Assembly (NCBI GenBank): GCA_021781695.1
Contig: JAJXWG010000014.1
Coordinates: forward strand, 1 to 17,255
DNA length: 17,255 bases
Direction: 5' to 3'
Source: Pseudomonadota bacterium
Lineage (GTDB): Bacteria > Pseudomonadota > Gammaproteobacteria > Burkholderiales > Gallionellaceae
The translations under genes were made by a program, and so were the position numbers. Below, piece after piece: positions 7,252 through 14,865 of this stretch; positions within the stretch are counted from its first letter, which is position 1; each line of letters opens with the position of its first letter. Below the pieces are notes generated by a model, which worked only from the letters and a program-made list of their open reading frames with translations, was not told the DNA's origin and searched no databases.

Positions 7252-8523
7252 ATGGGCGAGCAGAATCCGCGCGAATTGCTGCAGCAGATGTTTGCCGCTG
7301 CCATTGCGGCAGCACAGCCTGCGCTTTGCATTCCCCGGTATGTTCCGGCGCTGCCCAAGGGCAGGTTGATCGTCATCGGCGCGGGCAAGGCCTCGGCTGC
7401 GATGGCGCGCGCAGTGGAAGACAGCCTGCCGTCGGCAAGGCTAGAAGGGTTGGTCGTGACGCGTTACGGTTATTCGGTGCAATGCAGGCAAATTGAGATC
7501 GTCGAGGCAGCACACCCGGTGCCGGATCAGGCGGGACTCATCGCAAGTCAGCGCATGCTGGATAGGGTATCCAATTTGACGGAAGATGATCTTGTGCTGT
7601 GCCTGATTTCGGGCGGAGGATCATCCCTGTTGTCGCTGCCTGCTCATGGAATCACCCTTGAAGACAAGCAGCGGATCAACCGTAAATTGCTGAAAAGCGG
7701 GGCTGCAATTTCCGAGATTAACTGCGTGCGCCGTCATCTTTCTGCGATCAAAGGCGGCCGTCTGGCTGCGGCCTGTTCTCCTGCGCGAGTCGTGAACCTG
7801 ATCATCTCGGATGTGCCAGGCGACGACCCGGTCGACATCGCATCGGGTCCGACCGTCGCGGATGCGAGCACATGCAGCGACGCGCTTGCGATCCTGCACC
7901 GCTACGCGATCAGCGTGCCGGGTCGCGTGACGGCACTGCTCACAAGCGGCCGTGGCGAGTCGGTCAAGCCGAAGGATGCAAGGCTGCCGGAAATCACAAC
8001 GCACCTGATTGCAACGCCGCAAATGGCGCTGGAAGCGGCAGCTCTTTTGGCAAATCGCCTGGGTGTGGGCTGTCATATCTTAAGCGATGCGATCGAGGGC
8101 GAAGCGCGCGATGTGGGCAAGGTGCTGGGCAGCATCGCGCTGCAGGTGAAGAAGCGCAGTCTGCCATTCAAGCCGCCCTGCGTGCTGCTCTCGGGTGGCG
8201 AGACGACCGTGACCGTAAAAGGAAACGGGCGCGGTGGCCGCAATGTCGAATTTTTGCTCTCTCTTGCATTGAGCCTCAGGGGTGAGCCAGGTGTATACGC
8301 GCTGGCAGGCGATACCGACGGCGTGGATGGCAGCGAAGAAATCGCGGGCGCCTATCTTGCACCTGACAGTCTGGCAAGGGCGGAAGCGCTGGGCATGTCT
8401 GCTGCCGCAAGTCTTGAAAACAACGACGGACACGGATTCTTCGGGCTACTTAAAGATGCGGTCGTGACAGGCCCTACGCTTACCAACGTCAACGATTTCC
8501 GTGCGATTTATATTGCGGATTGA
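7252..8523 (+). CDS. Glycerate 2-kinase, MOFRL (GckA/TtuD) type
   Basis: Phosphorylates D-glycerate with ATP; members of this type usually give 2-phosphoglycerate, which enters lower glycolysis. 423 residues from the ATG at 7252, a normal length. Motifs in order: VIGAGKASAAMARAVE (41-56), LISGGGSSLLSLP (118-130), INCVRRHLSAIKGGRLA (156-171) and ISDVPGDDPVDIASGPT (185-201), then the C-terminal MOFRL domain with LLSGGETTVTV, GRGGRNVEFLL and ALAGDTDGVDG. A GTG at 7243 overlapping the permease stop would add three residues; both starts are possible. It is transcribed with the permease and converges with lutC, the two coding regions overlapping by 16 bp. It probably serves glycerate produced by sugar-acid or glyoxylate metabolism. 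Confidence 0.93.
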   Translation: MGEQNPRELLQQMFAAAIAAAQPALCIPRYVPALPKGRLIVIGAGKASAAMARAVEDSLPSARLEGLVVTRYGYSVQCRQIEIVEAAHPVPDQAGLIASQRMLDRVSNLTEDDLVLCLISGGGSSLLSLPAHGITLEDKQRINRKLLKSGAAISEINCVRRHLSAIKGGRLAAACSPARVVNLIISDVPGDDPVDIASGPTVADASTCSDALAILHRYAISVPGRVTALLTSGRGESVKPKDARLPEITTHLIATPQMALEAAALLANRLGVGCHILSDAIEGEARDVGKVLGSIALQVKKRSLPFKPPCVLLSGGETTVTVKGNGRGGRNVEFLLSLALSLRGEPGVYALAGDTDGVDGSEEIAGAYLAPDSLARAEALGMSAAASLENNDGHGFFGLLKDAVVTGPTLTNVNDFRAIYIAD

Positions 8524-9140
8524 ACCAGTACCACCAGCACGCGATACGGCCCATGCGCGCCCAGCGTGACGGTCTGTTCAATATCGGCGGTGCGCGAGGG
8601 GCCCGAGATGAAATTCACGGTTCTTGGCGGTGTGCCGAATTCGCGGCGCAACAGTTCCCAGGCGTCCTCCATCGTGGCCACGATGCGATGGGGGTGGACG
8701 ATGGCCACATGGGTTTCCGGCAACAGGCTCGTGGAAGCCGGCGTCAATTCTCCGCCCAGAAGCAGCAGGGTTCCGGTTTCAGCGATCGCGCAGAAAGCGC
8801 CTGTGATGCCCACCAGATCACGGTCTCTTGCGGGGCGCGCCTCGATGTTTAGTCCGGCTTCAAGCCAGGGAAGATCGGCTAGCGCAGGCCAGCACACGCC
8901 TTGCATCGGCAGCATTTTCTGCTGCAAGTAGTCCGCGATCAGTCCGGGTGCATGGCTTAGTTGATCCGCTTCGACCACGTCGCTTGAGAGTTTTCTGGCG
9001 CGCTCTGCAAAGTGTTTCTTCAGATCGCAAGGAACGGGCGGCTGGGGTCCGCGAGGATGCGTTGCAAGATGGTGGCCCAACGCATCGCTGTCCGGTTTGC
9101 GGCTGGCTATCCTGGCCAGTATTCTTTCTCGAGCGTTCAT
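8508..9140 (-). CDS. lutC: LutC-type LUD-domain protein
   Basis: 210 residues, the third component of the LutABC (LldEFG/YkgEFG) lactate-oxidising complex. The LUD domain is recognised by GITGAFCAIAETGTLLLLGG, then ETHVAIVHPHRIVATMEDAW, and near the end TVNFISGPSRTADIEQTVTLGAHGP, the classic LUD C-terminal signature. Its ATG overlaps the lutB stop (ATGA, 9137-9140), so translation is coupled. No cofactor motif is visible in the small subunit; the family contributes to 2-hydroxyacid oxidation in a way still poorly defined. Its 3' end overlaps the convergent glycerate kinase gene by 16 bp, so there is no room for a terminator between them. Confidence 0.9.
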   Translation of the reverse strand: MNARERILARIASRKPDSDALGHHLATHPRGPQPPVPCDLKKHFAERARKLSSDVVEADQLSHAPGLIADYLQQKMLPMQGVCWPALADLPWLEAGLNIEARPARDRDLVGITGAFCAIAETGTLLLLGGELTPASTSLLPETHVAIVHPHRIVATMEDAWELLRREFGTPPRTVNFISGPSRTADIEQTVTLGAHGPYRVLVVLVQSAI

Positions 9141-10543
9141 GGGTGCTTTCTCTGTCGGTACAGTTCGCGGAAGGTCCTGCCCTGTGGCGCAGGGAAATCC
9201 CGGCCGTCGCTCCAGCCGGATGCGCCGGGCAGCTTATGCAGCAGTCCTTCCCTTCCGCCAAGCAGTTTCATGAAGCGCACAATGAATCCCGTTGCCAGCG
9301 CGTATAGTCTGGGGTGCAGCGCAAGCCATGCCCAGATTCCAAGCAGCGCGGTTTCCTGGCGCGGCTTCATGCCGAGCACCAGCTGTTTTTCGCGCAGATT
9401 TCGCAGCAGGTCCGGCAGCGGAATCTTGACCGGACAGACGACAGAACAGGCGCCGCATAAAGTCGAGGCATTGGGCAGGTCCGGTGCGTTTTCCATGCCA
9501 CCCAGCAGCGGTGTCAGGATGGATCCCATCGGGCCGGGATAAACCCAGCCGTAAGCATGCCCGCCGATATTCTGGTAGACGGGGCAGTGGTTCATGCATG
9601 CGCCGCAGCGTATACAGCGCAGCATCTCCTGCATCGGGCCGCCCAGAAGGCTGCTTCTTCCATTGTCCAGCAGCACGATGTGAAAGTGCTCAGGGCCTTC
9701 AGGATCCCCTTCGCCTTTGGTGCCGGTCAACAGGGATACGTAATTGGTGATGGACTGGCCTGTCGCGGAGCGCGGAAGCAGGCGCAGCAGTGTGGCTACA
9801 TCCTCCAGCGTGGGCACGACCTTTTCGATGCCGGTGATCGCGACATGCACGCGCGGGAGCGTGGTCACCAGCCTGCCATTGCCTTCATTGGTGACGATCA
9901 GCGCGGAGCCGGTTTCGGCGATCAGGAAATTGGCGCCCGAGATGCCCATGTCCGCGCTCAGGAAAGCGGGGCGCAGGATTTCGCGCGCCTCGCGGCAAAG
10001 CTCCGCGATCCCGGTCTTGCGCGGCAACTGGTGTATCTTCTCGAACAGATCGGAGATTTCTTCTTTGTTCTTGTGCACGACGGGGGCGACGATATGCGAG
10101 GGCGCTTCGTGCGCCTGCTGCAATATGTATTCGCCAAGATCCGTTTCCACAACCTTCACGCCAGCATGCTCAAGCGCTTCGTTCAGCCCGCATTCTTCGC
10201 TCACCATGGACTTGGATTTGGTGGCGGTCTTTACGCCGTGCAGCTCGGCGATACCGGCTACGATGCGGTTCACGTCTTCTGCGGTTTCAGCCCAGTGAAC
10301 GACAGCACCGCGTCTTGTCGCCTGTGCTTCAAAGTGCAGCAGCCAGTGATCGAGATTATCGAGCGCGCGATCGCGGATCATTGCTGCCGCATCGCGCGTC
10401 TCCTGGAGATCGTGTATCTCGCTGATCACGGCGGTGCGCCCTTCGACGAAACGCGACTGCAGGCGTGACAATGCCTGCTGCAGCCTGGTGTCGGCAAGCT
10501 TGATGGTGACCTGGCGTTTGAAATCGGCTGATCTGTTCTGCAT
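9137..10543 (-). CDS. lutB: LutB-type iron-sulfur LUD-domain protein
   Basis: 468 residues from the ATG at 10543, which overlaps the lutA stop as TGATG; a GTG one codon upstream (10546) is an alternative. The N-terminal half is a LUD domain (GISGANFLIAETGSALIVTN at about 200-219, EKVVPTLEDVATLLRLL). It is followed by a two-cluster ferredoxin domain: CIRCGACMNHCP (Cys310, 313, 316, 320) and CGACSVVCP (Cys363, 366, 370), which presumably bind two 4Fe-4S clusters. The C-terminal tail (GLLHKLPGASGWSDGRDFP and after) matches other LutB proteins. Known role in Bacillus and Shewanella: electron-transfer component of flavin-free L-lactate oxidation to pyruvate. It works with LutA and LutC in the same overlapping operon. 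Confidence 0.93.
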   Translation of the reverse strand: MQNRSADFKRQVTIKLADTRLQQALSRLQSRFVEGRTAVISEIHDLQETRDAAAMIRDRALDNLDHWLLHFEAQATRRGAVVHWAETAEDVNRIVAGIAELHGVKTATKSKSMVSEECGLNEALEHAGVKVVETDLGEYILQQAHEAPSHIVAPVVHKNKEEISDLFEKIHQLPRKTGIAELCREAREILRPAFLSADMGISGANFLIAETGSALIVTNEGNGRLVTTLPRVHVAITGIEKVVPTLEDVATLLRLLPRSATGQSITNYVSLLTGTKGEGDPEGPEHFHIVLLDNGRSSLLGGPMQEMLRCIRCGACMNHCPVYQNIGGHAYGWVYPGPMGSILTPLLGGMENAPDLPNASTLCGACSVVCPVKIPLPDLLRNLREKQLVLGMKPRQETALLGIWAWLALHPRLYALATGFIVRFMKLLGGREGLLHKLPGASGWSDGRDFPAPQGRTFRELYRQRKHP

Positions 10544-11271
10544 CACATATCCTTGCCGGCCAGAATTTCCGCAATGTGCAGCACGCGGGTGGCATGGTCG
10601 CCATTGCGCCTAAGCCTGCCTTCTATGTTGAGCAGGCAGCCCAGATCTCCGCCTGCGATGGTGCCTGCATGCGTGTCCACGATGTGCCGGCATTTGTTGT
10701 CGGCCATGCGCGTTGAAAGCTCGCCATACTTCACCGAGAATGTCCCGCCAAAACCGCAGCAGGTGGTCGATTCCACCATCTCGTTCAGGGTGACACCGGG
10801 CATTCCTGCGAGCAGGGCTCTGGGCTGCTCGTACACATCGAGCTCGCGCAATCCCGAGCATGAGTCGTGATAGGTGAGTCGGCCCTTGAAGGTGCCCGGC
10901 ATCTTTTCCGGTTTTGCGATCCTGTGCAGGAAGTCGGTCAGCTCGAATGTGCGCGTGCCTAGCGCGATGAATCTGGTTAGCTGTTCAGGATCGTCCTTGA
11001 AGAGCTCCGGATAGTGCACGCGTATCATCCCGGCGCAGGAGCCGGATGGCAGCACGATGTAATCAAAGCTTTCGAACTCCGCCAGAAATTTCAGCGCGAG
11101 TGCACGGGCCATCTTGCTGTCGCCTGAGTTGTAACCGGGCTGGCCGCAGCAGGTCTGCTGCTCTGGCACGACGACTTCGCAGCCTGCGGCCTCAAGCAAT
11201 TCGATTGCCGCAAAACCGATGCCCGGACGTATAGAGTCAACCAGGCAGGTGACGAATAGTCCGATGCGCAT
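10543..11271 (-). CDS. lutA: LutA-type (Fe-S)-binding CCG-domain protein
   Basis: 242 residues with the paired cysteine-rich (CCG) domains of LutA/GlpC/HdrB type: Cys9 with TCCGQPGYNSG (Cys41, Cys42) in the first half, and HDSCSGLRE (Cys138) with TTCCGFGGTFS (Cys171, Cys172) in the second. These domains bind iron-sulfur centres and pass electrons in 2-hydroxyacid oxidation. A good ribosome-binding site (GGAG, seven bases upstream) supports the ATG at 11271. lutB overlaps its stop codon. The whole lutABC set is present and apparently intact, but no lactate permease (lutP/lldP) is adjacent. Glycolate and other 2-hydroxyacids remain possible substrates. Confidence 0.92.
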   Translation of the reverse strand: MRIGLFVTCLVDSIRPGIGFAAIELLEAAGCEVVVPEQQTCCGQPGYNSGDSKMARALALKFLAEFESFDYIVLPSGSCAGMIRVHYPELFKDDPEQLTRFIALGTRTFELTDFLHRIAKPEKMPGTFKGRLTYHDSCSGLRELDVYEQPRALLAGMPGVTLNEMVESTTCCGFGGTFSVKYGELSTRMADNKCRHIVDTHAGTIAGGDLGCLLNIEGRLRRNGDHATRVLHIAEILAGKDM

Positions 11272-11283
11272 CAGTGCTCTCCG

Positions 11284-11298
11284 GATGAATGGTTCATC
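11284..11298. repeat. Small palindrome in the lutA leader
   Basis: GATGAA, a TGG spacer and TTCATC form a perfect six-pair inverted repeat within the 44 bp between the GlcG-like gene and lutA. It could be a weak mRNA hairpin near the lutA ribosome-binding site or an operator-like element. It does not resemble the palindrome in the iclR promoter region. Function unknown. Confidence 0.4.
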
Positions 11299-11315
11299 AT
11301 AAAAGTATATCCTGT

Positions 11316-11729
11316 TTATTGCCGGCCGAGGAAATCGCTGATGCCGGCGCGAGCAATTTGTGCGTCTTCATTCGACTTGACACCGGACACGCCGACAGCC
11401 CCAACGCATTCGCCGTCAACCATGATGGGTTCGCCGCCCTCCAGCATGGTGAGGTTGCCGGGAACGGAGAGAAACGCGTTGCGGTTGCCTGCCACGACCT
11501 CTTCATACGCTTTGGATGGCCTGCGTCCCAGTGCCGAAGTGTGCGCCTTTCCGGCGGCGATGTTCATGCTGGTGAGCGGCGCGTTATCCAGACGCTGCAG
11601 CCAGATCAGATGGCCGCCGTCGTCGACGATCGCGATGCTGACAGTCCAGTTGTGGTGCAATGCCTCGGCCTCGCAGGCGGCGGCGATGATCTTAGCGTCG
11701 CTGAGTGTGAGATATTGCTTCGATTTCAT
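11316..11729 (-). CDS. GlcG/HbpS-like (DUF336) protein
   Basis: 137 residues, normal for the small GlcG/HbpS family (PF03928). The signature is GEPIMVDGECVGAVGVSG followed by NEDAQIARAGISDF near the C-terminus, preceded by VSIAIVDDGGHLIWLQRLD and AAGKAHTSALGRR. The start at 11729 is chosen because TGAGGA lies about five bases upstream and MKSKQYLTLSDAK fits the family; earlier ATGs would run into the iclR coding region. It starts 8 bp after the iclR stop. Family members accompany glycolate and other small-acid catabolic operons, and some bind haem, but the biochemical role is largely unknown. Its place between regulator and lutABC suggests an accessory function in the same 2-hydroxyacid pathway (inference). 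Confidence 0.86.
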   Translation of the reverse strand: MKSKQYLTLSDAKIIAAACEAEALHHNWTVSIAIVDDGGHLIWLQRLDNAPLTSMNIAAGKAHTSALGRRPSKAYEEVVAGNRNAFLSVPGNLTMLEGGEPIMVDGECVGAVGVSGVKSNEDAQIARAGISDFLGRQ

Positions 11730-11737
11730 GTGTGTCC

Positions 11738-12523
11738 TCATTGAAGGTGGTTCGAGAAAGGCGCATGATAACCGAGCTGTCTGGAAATCTGTTCGCTGGC
11801 CTTCATCACCTGTTCTGTCCATTCGTCGCGGCGTCTTTCTATCGGTGCGGATACCGACAGCCCCGCGACCACATGACCGCTGGCATCGCGTATCAGCGCT
11901 CCTATGCATCCCACGCCCAGTTCGGCTTCCTGGTTGTCATAGGCGTATCCACGCTTTGCCGATGCGATGCAGTCCTGCAGCAGCGCAGCGACCGTTTTGT
12001 GTGTGTTGGCCGTGTATTGAGGAAGCCTGCTGCGTTTCGCATAGCTGCGACAGGCCTCCTTGCCCATCTCTCCCAGCATCAGCTTGCCCACGGCGGTCAC
12101 ATGCAGCGGCGCGCGGCTGCCGATCACCTGTTCCACCCGTATCATGCGCTTGGCCAGGGAGCGCTCGATATAGACTACCTCGTCACCTTCGCGCACGGTC
12201 AGATTGACGGTCTCGTCAAGCTGATCGCGCAGCTTTTCCATCAACGGCAGCGCGATCCTTCTGAAATCGGTGCTTGCGCCGACGCGGTTGCCAAGCTGCA
12301 TGAGTTTAACGCCCAGCTGATAGTTGCCGCGGCTGGTGCGCTCGACGAAACCCTGCTCGGCAAGCGAGGCGAGTATGCGAAAAGCGGTCGAGGGATGCAA
12401 TCCTGTTTCGGCAGACAGCACTTTCAGGCTGGCATCTTCGTTTTGCGCGGCGATGGCATCCAGCAATTTTGCAAGCCTCTCGATTACCTGTATGGAATTG
12501 GGTTCTTTTTTCATTTTTCGCAT
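11738..12523 (-). CDS. IclR-family transcriptional regulator
   Basis: 261 residues from the ATG at 12523 (258 from an ATG at 12514; neither has a good ribosome-binding site). An N-terminal winged helix-turn-helix at about 15-75 (LKVLSAETGLHPSTAFRILA, LAEQGFVER) is followed by the IclR effector domain with RAPLHVTAVGKLMLGEMG, GYAYDNQEAELGVGCIGALI and VAGLSVSAP. The family binds small acids or aromatic and sugar-derived metabolites and usually represses neighbouring genes. The gene lies between two catabolic arms, heads the leftward arm, and its start codon region contains a 15-bp palindrome, suggesting autoregulation and control of the rightward arm. An in-frame start at 12679 would reach into the divergent gene and past the predicted promoter, so it was not used. 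Confidence 0.92.
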   Translation of the reverse strand: MRKMKKEPNSIQVIERLAKLLDAIAAQNEDASLKVLSAETGLHPSTAFRILASLAEQGFVERTSRGNYQLGVKLMQLGNRVGASTDFRRIALPLMEKLRDQLDETVNLTVREGDEVVYIERSLAKRMIRVEQVIGSRAPLHVTAVGKLMLGEMGKEACRSYAKRSRLPQYTANTHKTVAALLQDCIASAKRGYAYDNQEAELGVGCIGALIRDASGHVVAGLSVSAPIERRRDEWTEQVMKASEQISRQLGYHAPFSNHLQ

Positions 12524-12549
12524 TGTGAAAACGATTGTGTATTGCGAAA
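12516..12549. promoter_or_regulatory. Candidate IclR operator: palindrome plus half-site
   Basis: TTTCGCA (12516-12522), one central T, and TGTGAAA (12524-12530) form a 15-bp inverted repeat with one mismatched pair. A second copy of the half-site, TGCGAAA (12543-12549), lies 12 bp further on and forms a longer 7-bp inverted repeat with the first arm. The palindrome overlaps the iclR start codon region, and the half-site overlaps both the predicted iclR transcription start and the -35 of the divergent gene. Shape and position fit an IclR-type repressor, but binding is inferred. Confidence 0.5.
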
Positions 12550-12570
12550 TATTATAACAGGCGGTATTCT
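12542..12570 (+). promoter_or_regulatory. Candidate promoter for the TPP-enzyme operon
   Basis: TTGCGA (12542-12547) and TATTCT (12565-12570) are separated by 17 bp, each with 4 of 6 consensus matches. It overlaps the iclR promoter on the other strand, and its -35 overlaps the TGCGAAA half-site, a geometry suited to joint control. The match is modest. Confidence 0.35.
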
Positions 12571-12578
12571 GCCGGCAA
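12551..12578 (-). promoter_or_regulatory. Candidate iclR promoter
   Basis: On the minus strand a perfect TATAAT (12556-12551) follows TTGCCG (12578-12573) with a 16-bp spacer. Transcription would start near 12544, giving a 20-30 base leader before the iclR start at 12523 or 12514 and placing the palindrome just downstream of the start point. Confidence 0.5.
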
Positions 12579-12641
12579 ATGTTTTTTTGAATCTTGAACG
12601 ACGTTACAGTCGGTGATATTAAACTTCTAAGGAGCAGTATG

Positions 12642-14834
12642 ATGGCGACGAACACAGCACCAAAATTTTGTGAAGGCATTCAGTATTTTGGAACGGCCTG
12701 GGAGGATTTTTCCAAACATGCAAGCCGTGCGGCTATCGGGGAAGGTCAATCCGCGATCAGCGATCCGGATTCATATGATGCGGCCTATCAGACGCTTTTG
12801 ATGGCCGATGCGCTGCGCTATGTCACGCTGCAGGTGTGCGGTTCCAAGGGCTCCGGCCATCCGGGCGGTTTTGCCAGCAGTGCGGAGGCCTATGCTTCGC
12901 TCGTGATGCTGGGGCATACCAATATCGTCACCGAGGTTGGGCACCACGCTCCCGGTTTCTACAGTGCGATGTTCCTCGATACATCGCTCGAAGAGATGGG
13001 TATTAAGACGGTGAGCGACATGATGGCGCGTTTCCGCGAAAAGCATGGGCTGCTGGGTCACCTGTCGGGCGCCATTCCCGGATTGTTAGCACCTGCAGGT
13101 CCGCTGGGTCAGGGGCAGCATTTCGCGATGGCGGGGGCGCTGCTGCATCCGGGCAAGCTGTTCCCGGTAACCATAGGCGACGGCGGAATGGGCGAGCCTT
13201 ATGTGTTGAATTCCATGATGCACTTCAATACCGCCTATCCCAAGGTGACCAACTTCCTGCCGACCCTGATCTGGAATGGTTACAGCCAGGAGCATCATTC
13301 CATGGTGTCGAGATTCACCAACGAGGAGATGATCGCCTACTGGAAAGGGCATGGCTTCAAGGAAGTGGTGCTGGTCAATGCGAAGGATTTTGATGACAGC
13401 AATCAGGCGGGCGAATATGCGGACAGCTCCTATTTCTCCTTGAAGCAGCGCCTTGCATTTGCCGCTGCCGTGCTCTCCGGCATGAATAAAGCGGCGAAGT
13501 CGGCGCTGGGCGGGACGCTTACAGCCTTCATCATCAAACAGATGAAGGGTACGGGCGTGCATACGGTGGGTGCCAAGTCTCACAACCTTTATCCTACCGA
13601 CAGTCTGGACAAGCCGCACATGATAGAGGGATTGAAGCGCCGTGCGTTGAATCCTGAGGCCTGGGCTATCGTGCGCGAGAATTTCATGCGCGCGGGCGGT
13701 GGTCCGGCAGCCAAAACGGCTGTGACCGAGCATGTGCTTGAACTTGCACCTCTGGGCCGTATGCCGTTCAACGATTATGTAAAGACCGAAAAGGCTGTTC
13801 CTGCAACCGCGATGGGTGCGCTGGCCGCGTACGTTGGCACCCAGGACAGGCGCTTTGTCGTCACCAATGCCGATGGCAACGAGGCATCGGCGATGAAGAA
13901 CATCAACGATGCTCTCAAAATTCGTCATCCGACTGCCGATCCGCTCTACAACCAGGAGCCGGAAGGCCAGGTGTACGAGCCGCTCAACGAGGATGCCTGT
14001 GCCGGGCTTGCAGCAGGCCTTTGCCTGTTCGGTTCGCGCGCGCTCTGGCTTTCCTACGAGAGCTTCGCAATCAACGGCTGGCCCATCGTTCAGACCGTGG
14101 CTCAGGCAATGGCTGAGCTGCGCCGCAAGACGCCTTCCATCGTGACGATGTTCACCGCAGGCGCGCTGGAACAGGGACGAAACGGTTGGACGCACCAGCG
14201 CCCGGAGATCGAGAATTACTTCGCTGCACAGATGCGCAACGGCAATACCTATCCGTTGTTCCCCTGCGATGCGAATGCGATACAGGCAGCATATGATTAT
14301 GCCACCAACAGTTTCAACAAATGCATGGTGATCATCGCATCGAAGAGCCCGTTGCCGGTTTACATGAGCATCGCAGAGGCGCAGTATGCGATGGAAGAGG
14401 GCGCTGCGACCATATATGAGAGCAAGAGCGGCGGCAAGACCGTGGTGTTCGCAGTGACCGGCGACATGGTGCTGTTGCCGGTGTTCGAGGCGAAAGATCA
14501 GCTCGAAGCTCAGGGTTACAGGGTGCGCATCGTTGCAGTGGTGAACCCGCGCCGCCTTTATCGCCCGACTGACATATCCTGGGACACGGTGGCTGAGCCT
14601 GACAACAAGTTCATGGACGATGCGCATTTCAACGCGCTGTTCGATGCGGATGTGCTGCTTGCCGTAAGCGGCGGGCCCAGCGCCGTGCTCGAGCCTGTGC
14701 TGCTGCGCACGCGCGCGGCTAAACGGGACACTTTTGCCTGGAAGCGTGGCGAGACCACTGCAAGCCCTGCCGAGATCATGGCGTTCAACGGGCTGACCGC
14801 GGACGCAATGGTCAAGCGCGCAATGGCTGCTTGA
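12642..14834 (+). CDS. Transketolase/phosphoketolase-like TPP enzyme
   Basis: 730 residues from the second ATG of an ATGATG; AAGGAG (12629-12634) stands seven bases before it (four before the first ATG at 12639). The N-terminal TPP domain has transketolase traits, SGHPGG (71-76) and PLGQG (154-158), with GHHAPG (100-105) between. The diphosphate/metal motif is GDGGMGE (179-185) with Asn212 in WNGY, which is phosphoketolase-like. The second domain has LNEDAC (Glu450), SYESF (Glu473, position of the catalytic glutamate) and NGWTHQRP (Asn514, His518), all close to phosphoketolase motifs. It is shorter than phosphoketolases (about 800) and longer than transketolases (about 660). It probably transfers or releases a two-carbon unit from a ketose phosphate; the reaction is unknown. 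I recall similar proteins being named xylulose 5-phosphate 3-epimerase in databases, which I could not verify and doubt. The sugar-acid kinase follows 31 bp later. Confidence 0.82.
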   Translation: MATNTAPKFCEGIQYFGTAWEDFSKHASRAAIGEGQSAISDPDSYDAAYQTLLMADALRYVTLQVCGSKGSGHPGGFASSAEAYASLVMLGHTNIVTEVGHHAPGFYSAMFLDTSLEEMGIKTVSDMMARFREKHGLLGHLSGAIPGLLAPAGPLGQGQHFAMAGALLHPGKLFPVTIGDGGMGEPYVLNSMMHFNTAYPKVTNFLPTLIWNGYSQEHHSMVSRFTNEEMIAYWKGHGFKEVVLVNAKDFDDSNQAGEYADSSYFSLKQRLAFAAAVLSGMNKAAKSALGGTLTAFIIKQMKGTGVHTVGAKSHNLYPTDSLDKPHMIEGLKRRALNPEAWAIVRENFMRAGGGPAAKTAVTEHVLELAPLGRMPFNDYVKTEKAVPATAMGALAAYVGTQDRRFVVTNADGNEASAMKNINDALKIRHPTADPLYNQEPEGQVYEPLNEDACAGLAAGLCLFGSRALWLSYESFAINGWPIVQTVAQAMAELRRKTPSIVTMFTAGALEQGRNGWTHQRPEIENYFAAQMRNGNTYPLFPCDANAIQAAYDYATNSFNKCMVIIASKSPLPVYMSIAEAQYAMEEGAATIYESKSGGKTVVFAVTGDMVLLPVFEAKDQLEAQGYRVRIVAVVNPRRLYRPTDISWDTVAEPDNKFMDDAHFNALFDADVLLAVSGGPSAVLEPVLLRTRAAKRDTFAWKRGETTASPAEIMAFNGLTADAMVKRAMAA

Positions 14835-14865
14835 GTTTACAATCCACATTTTAGGGAATCTTTAC

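Noticed and set aside
6000..7388. A 462-codon minus-strand frame opposite thrC and the permease
   Set aside because: It spans two real genes and an intergenic repeat, and the composition is typical of antisense frames (many Gln, His and Arg).
12594..12641. TTG start at 12594 for the TPP enzyme
   Set aside because: AAGGAG at 12629-12634 sits correctly for the ATGATG at 12639-12644, and the extra residues lack support.
12523..12679. Extended N-terminus for the IclR regulator starting at 12679
   Set aside because: It would overlap the divergent gene's start and cross the TATAAT at 12551-12556; the added residues are not IclR-like.
13086..14849. A 587-codon minus-strand frame opposite the TPP enzyme gene
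   Set aside because: It is long, but its translation is rich in His, Arg and Cys with no recognisable domain, whereas the plus strand carries ordered TPP-enzyme motifs and a good ribosome-binding site.
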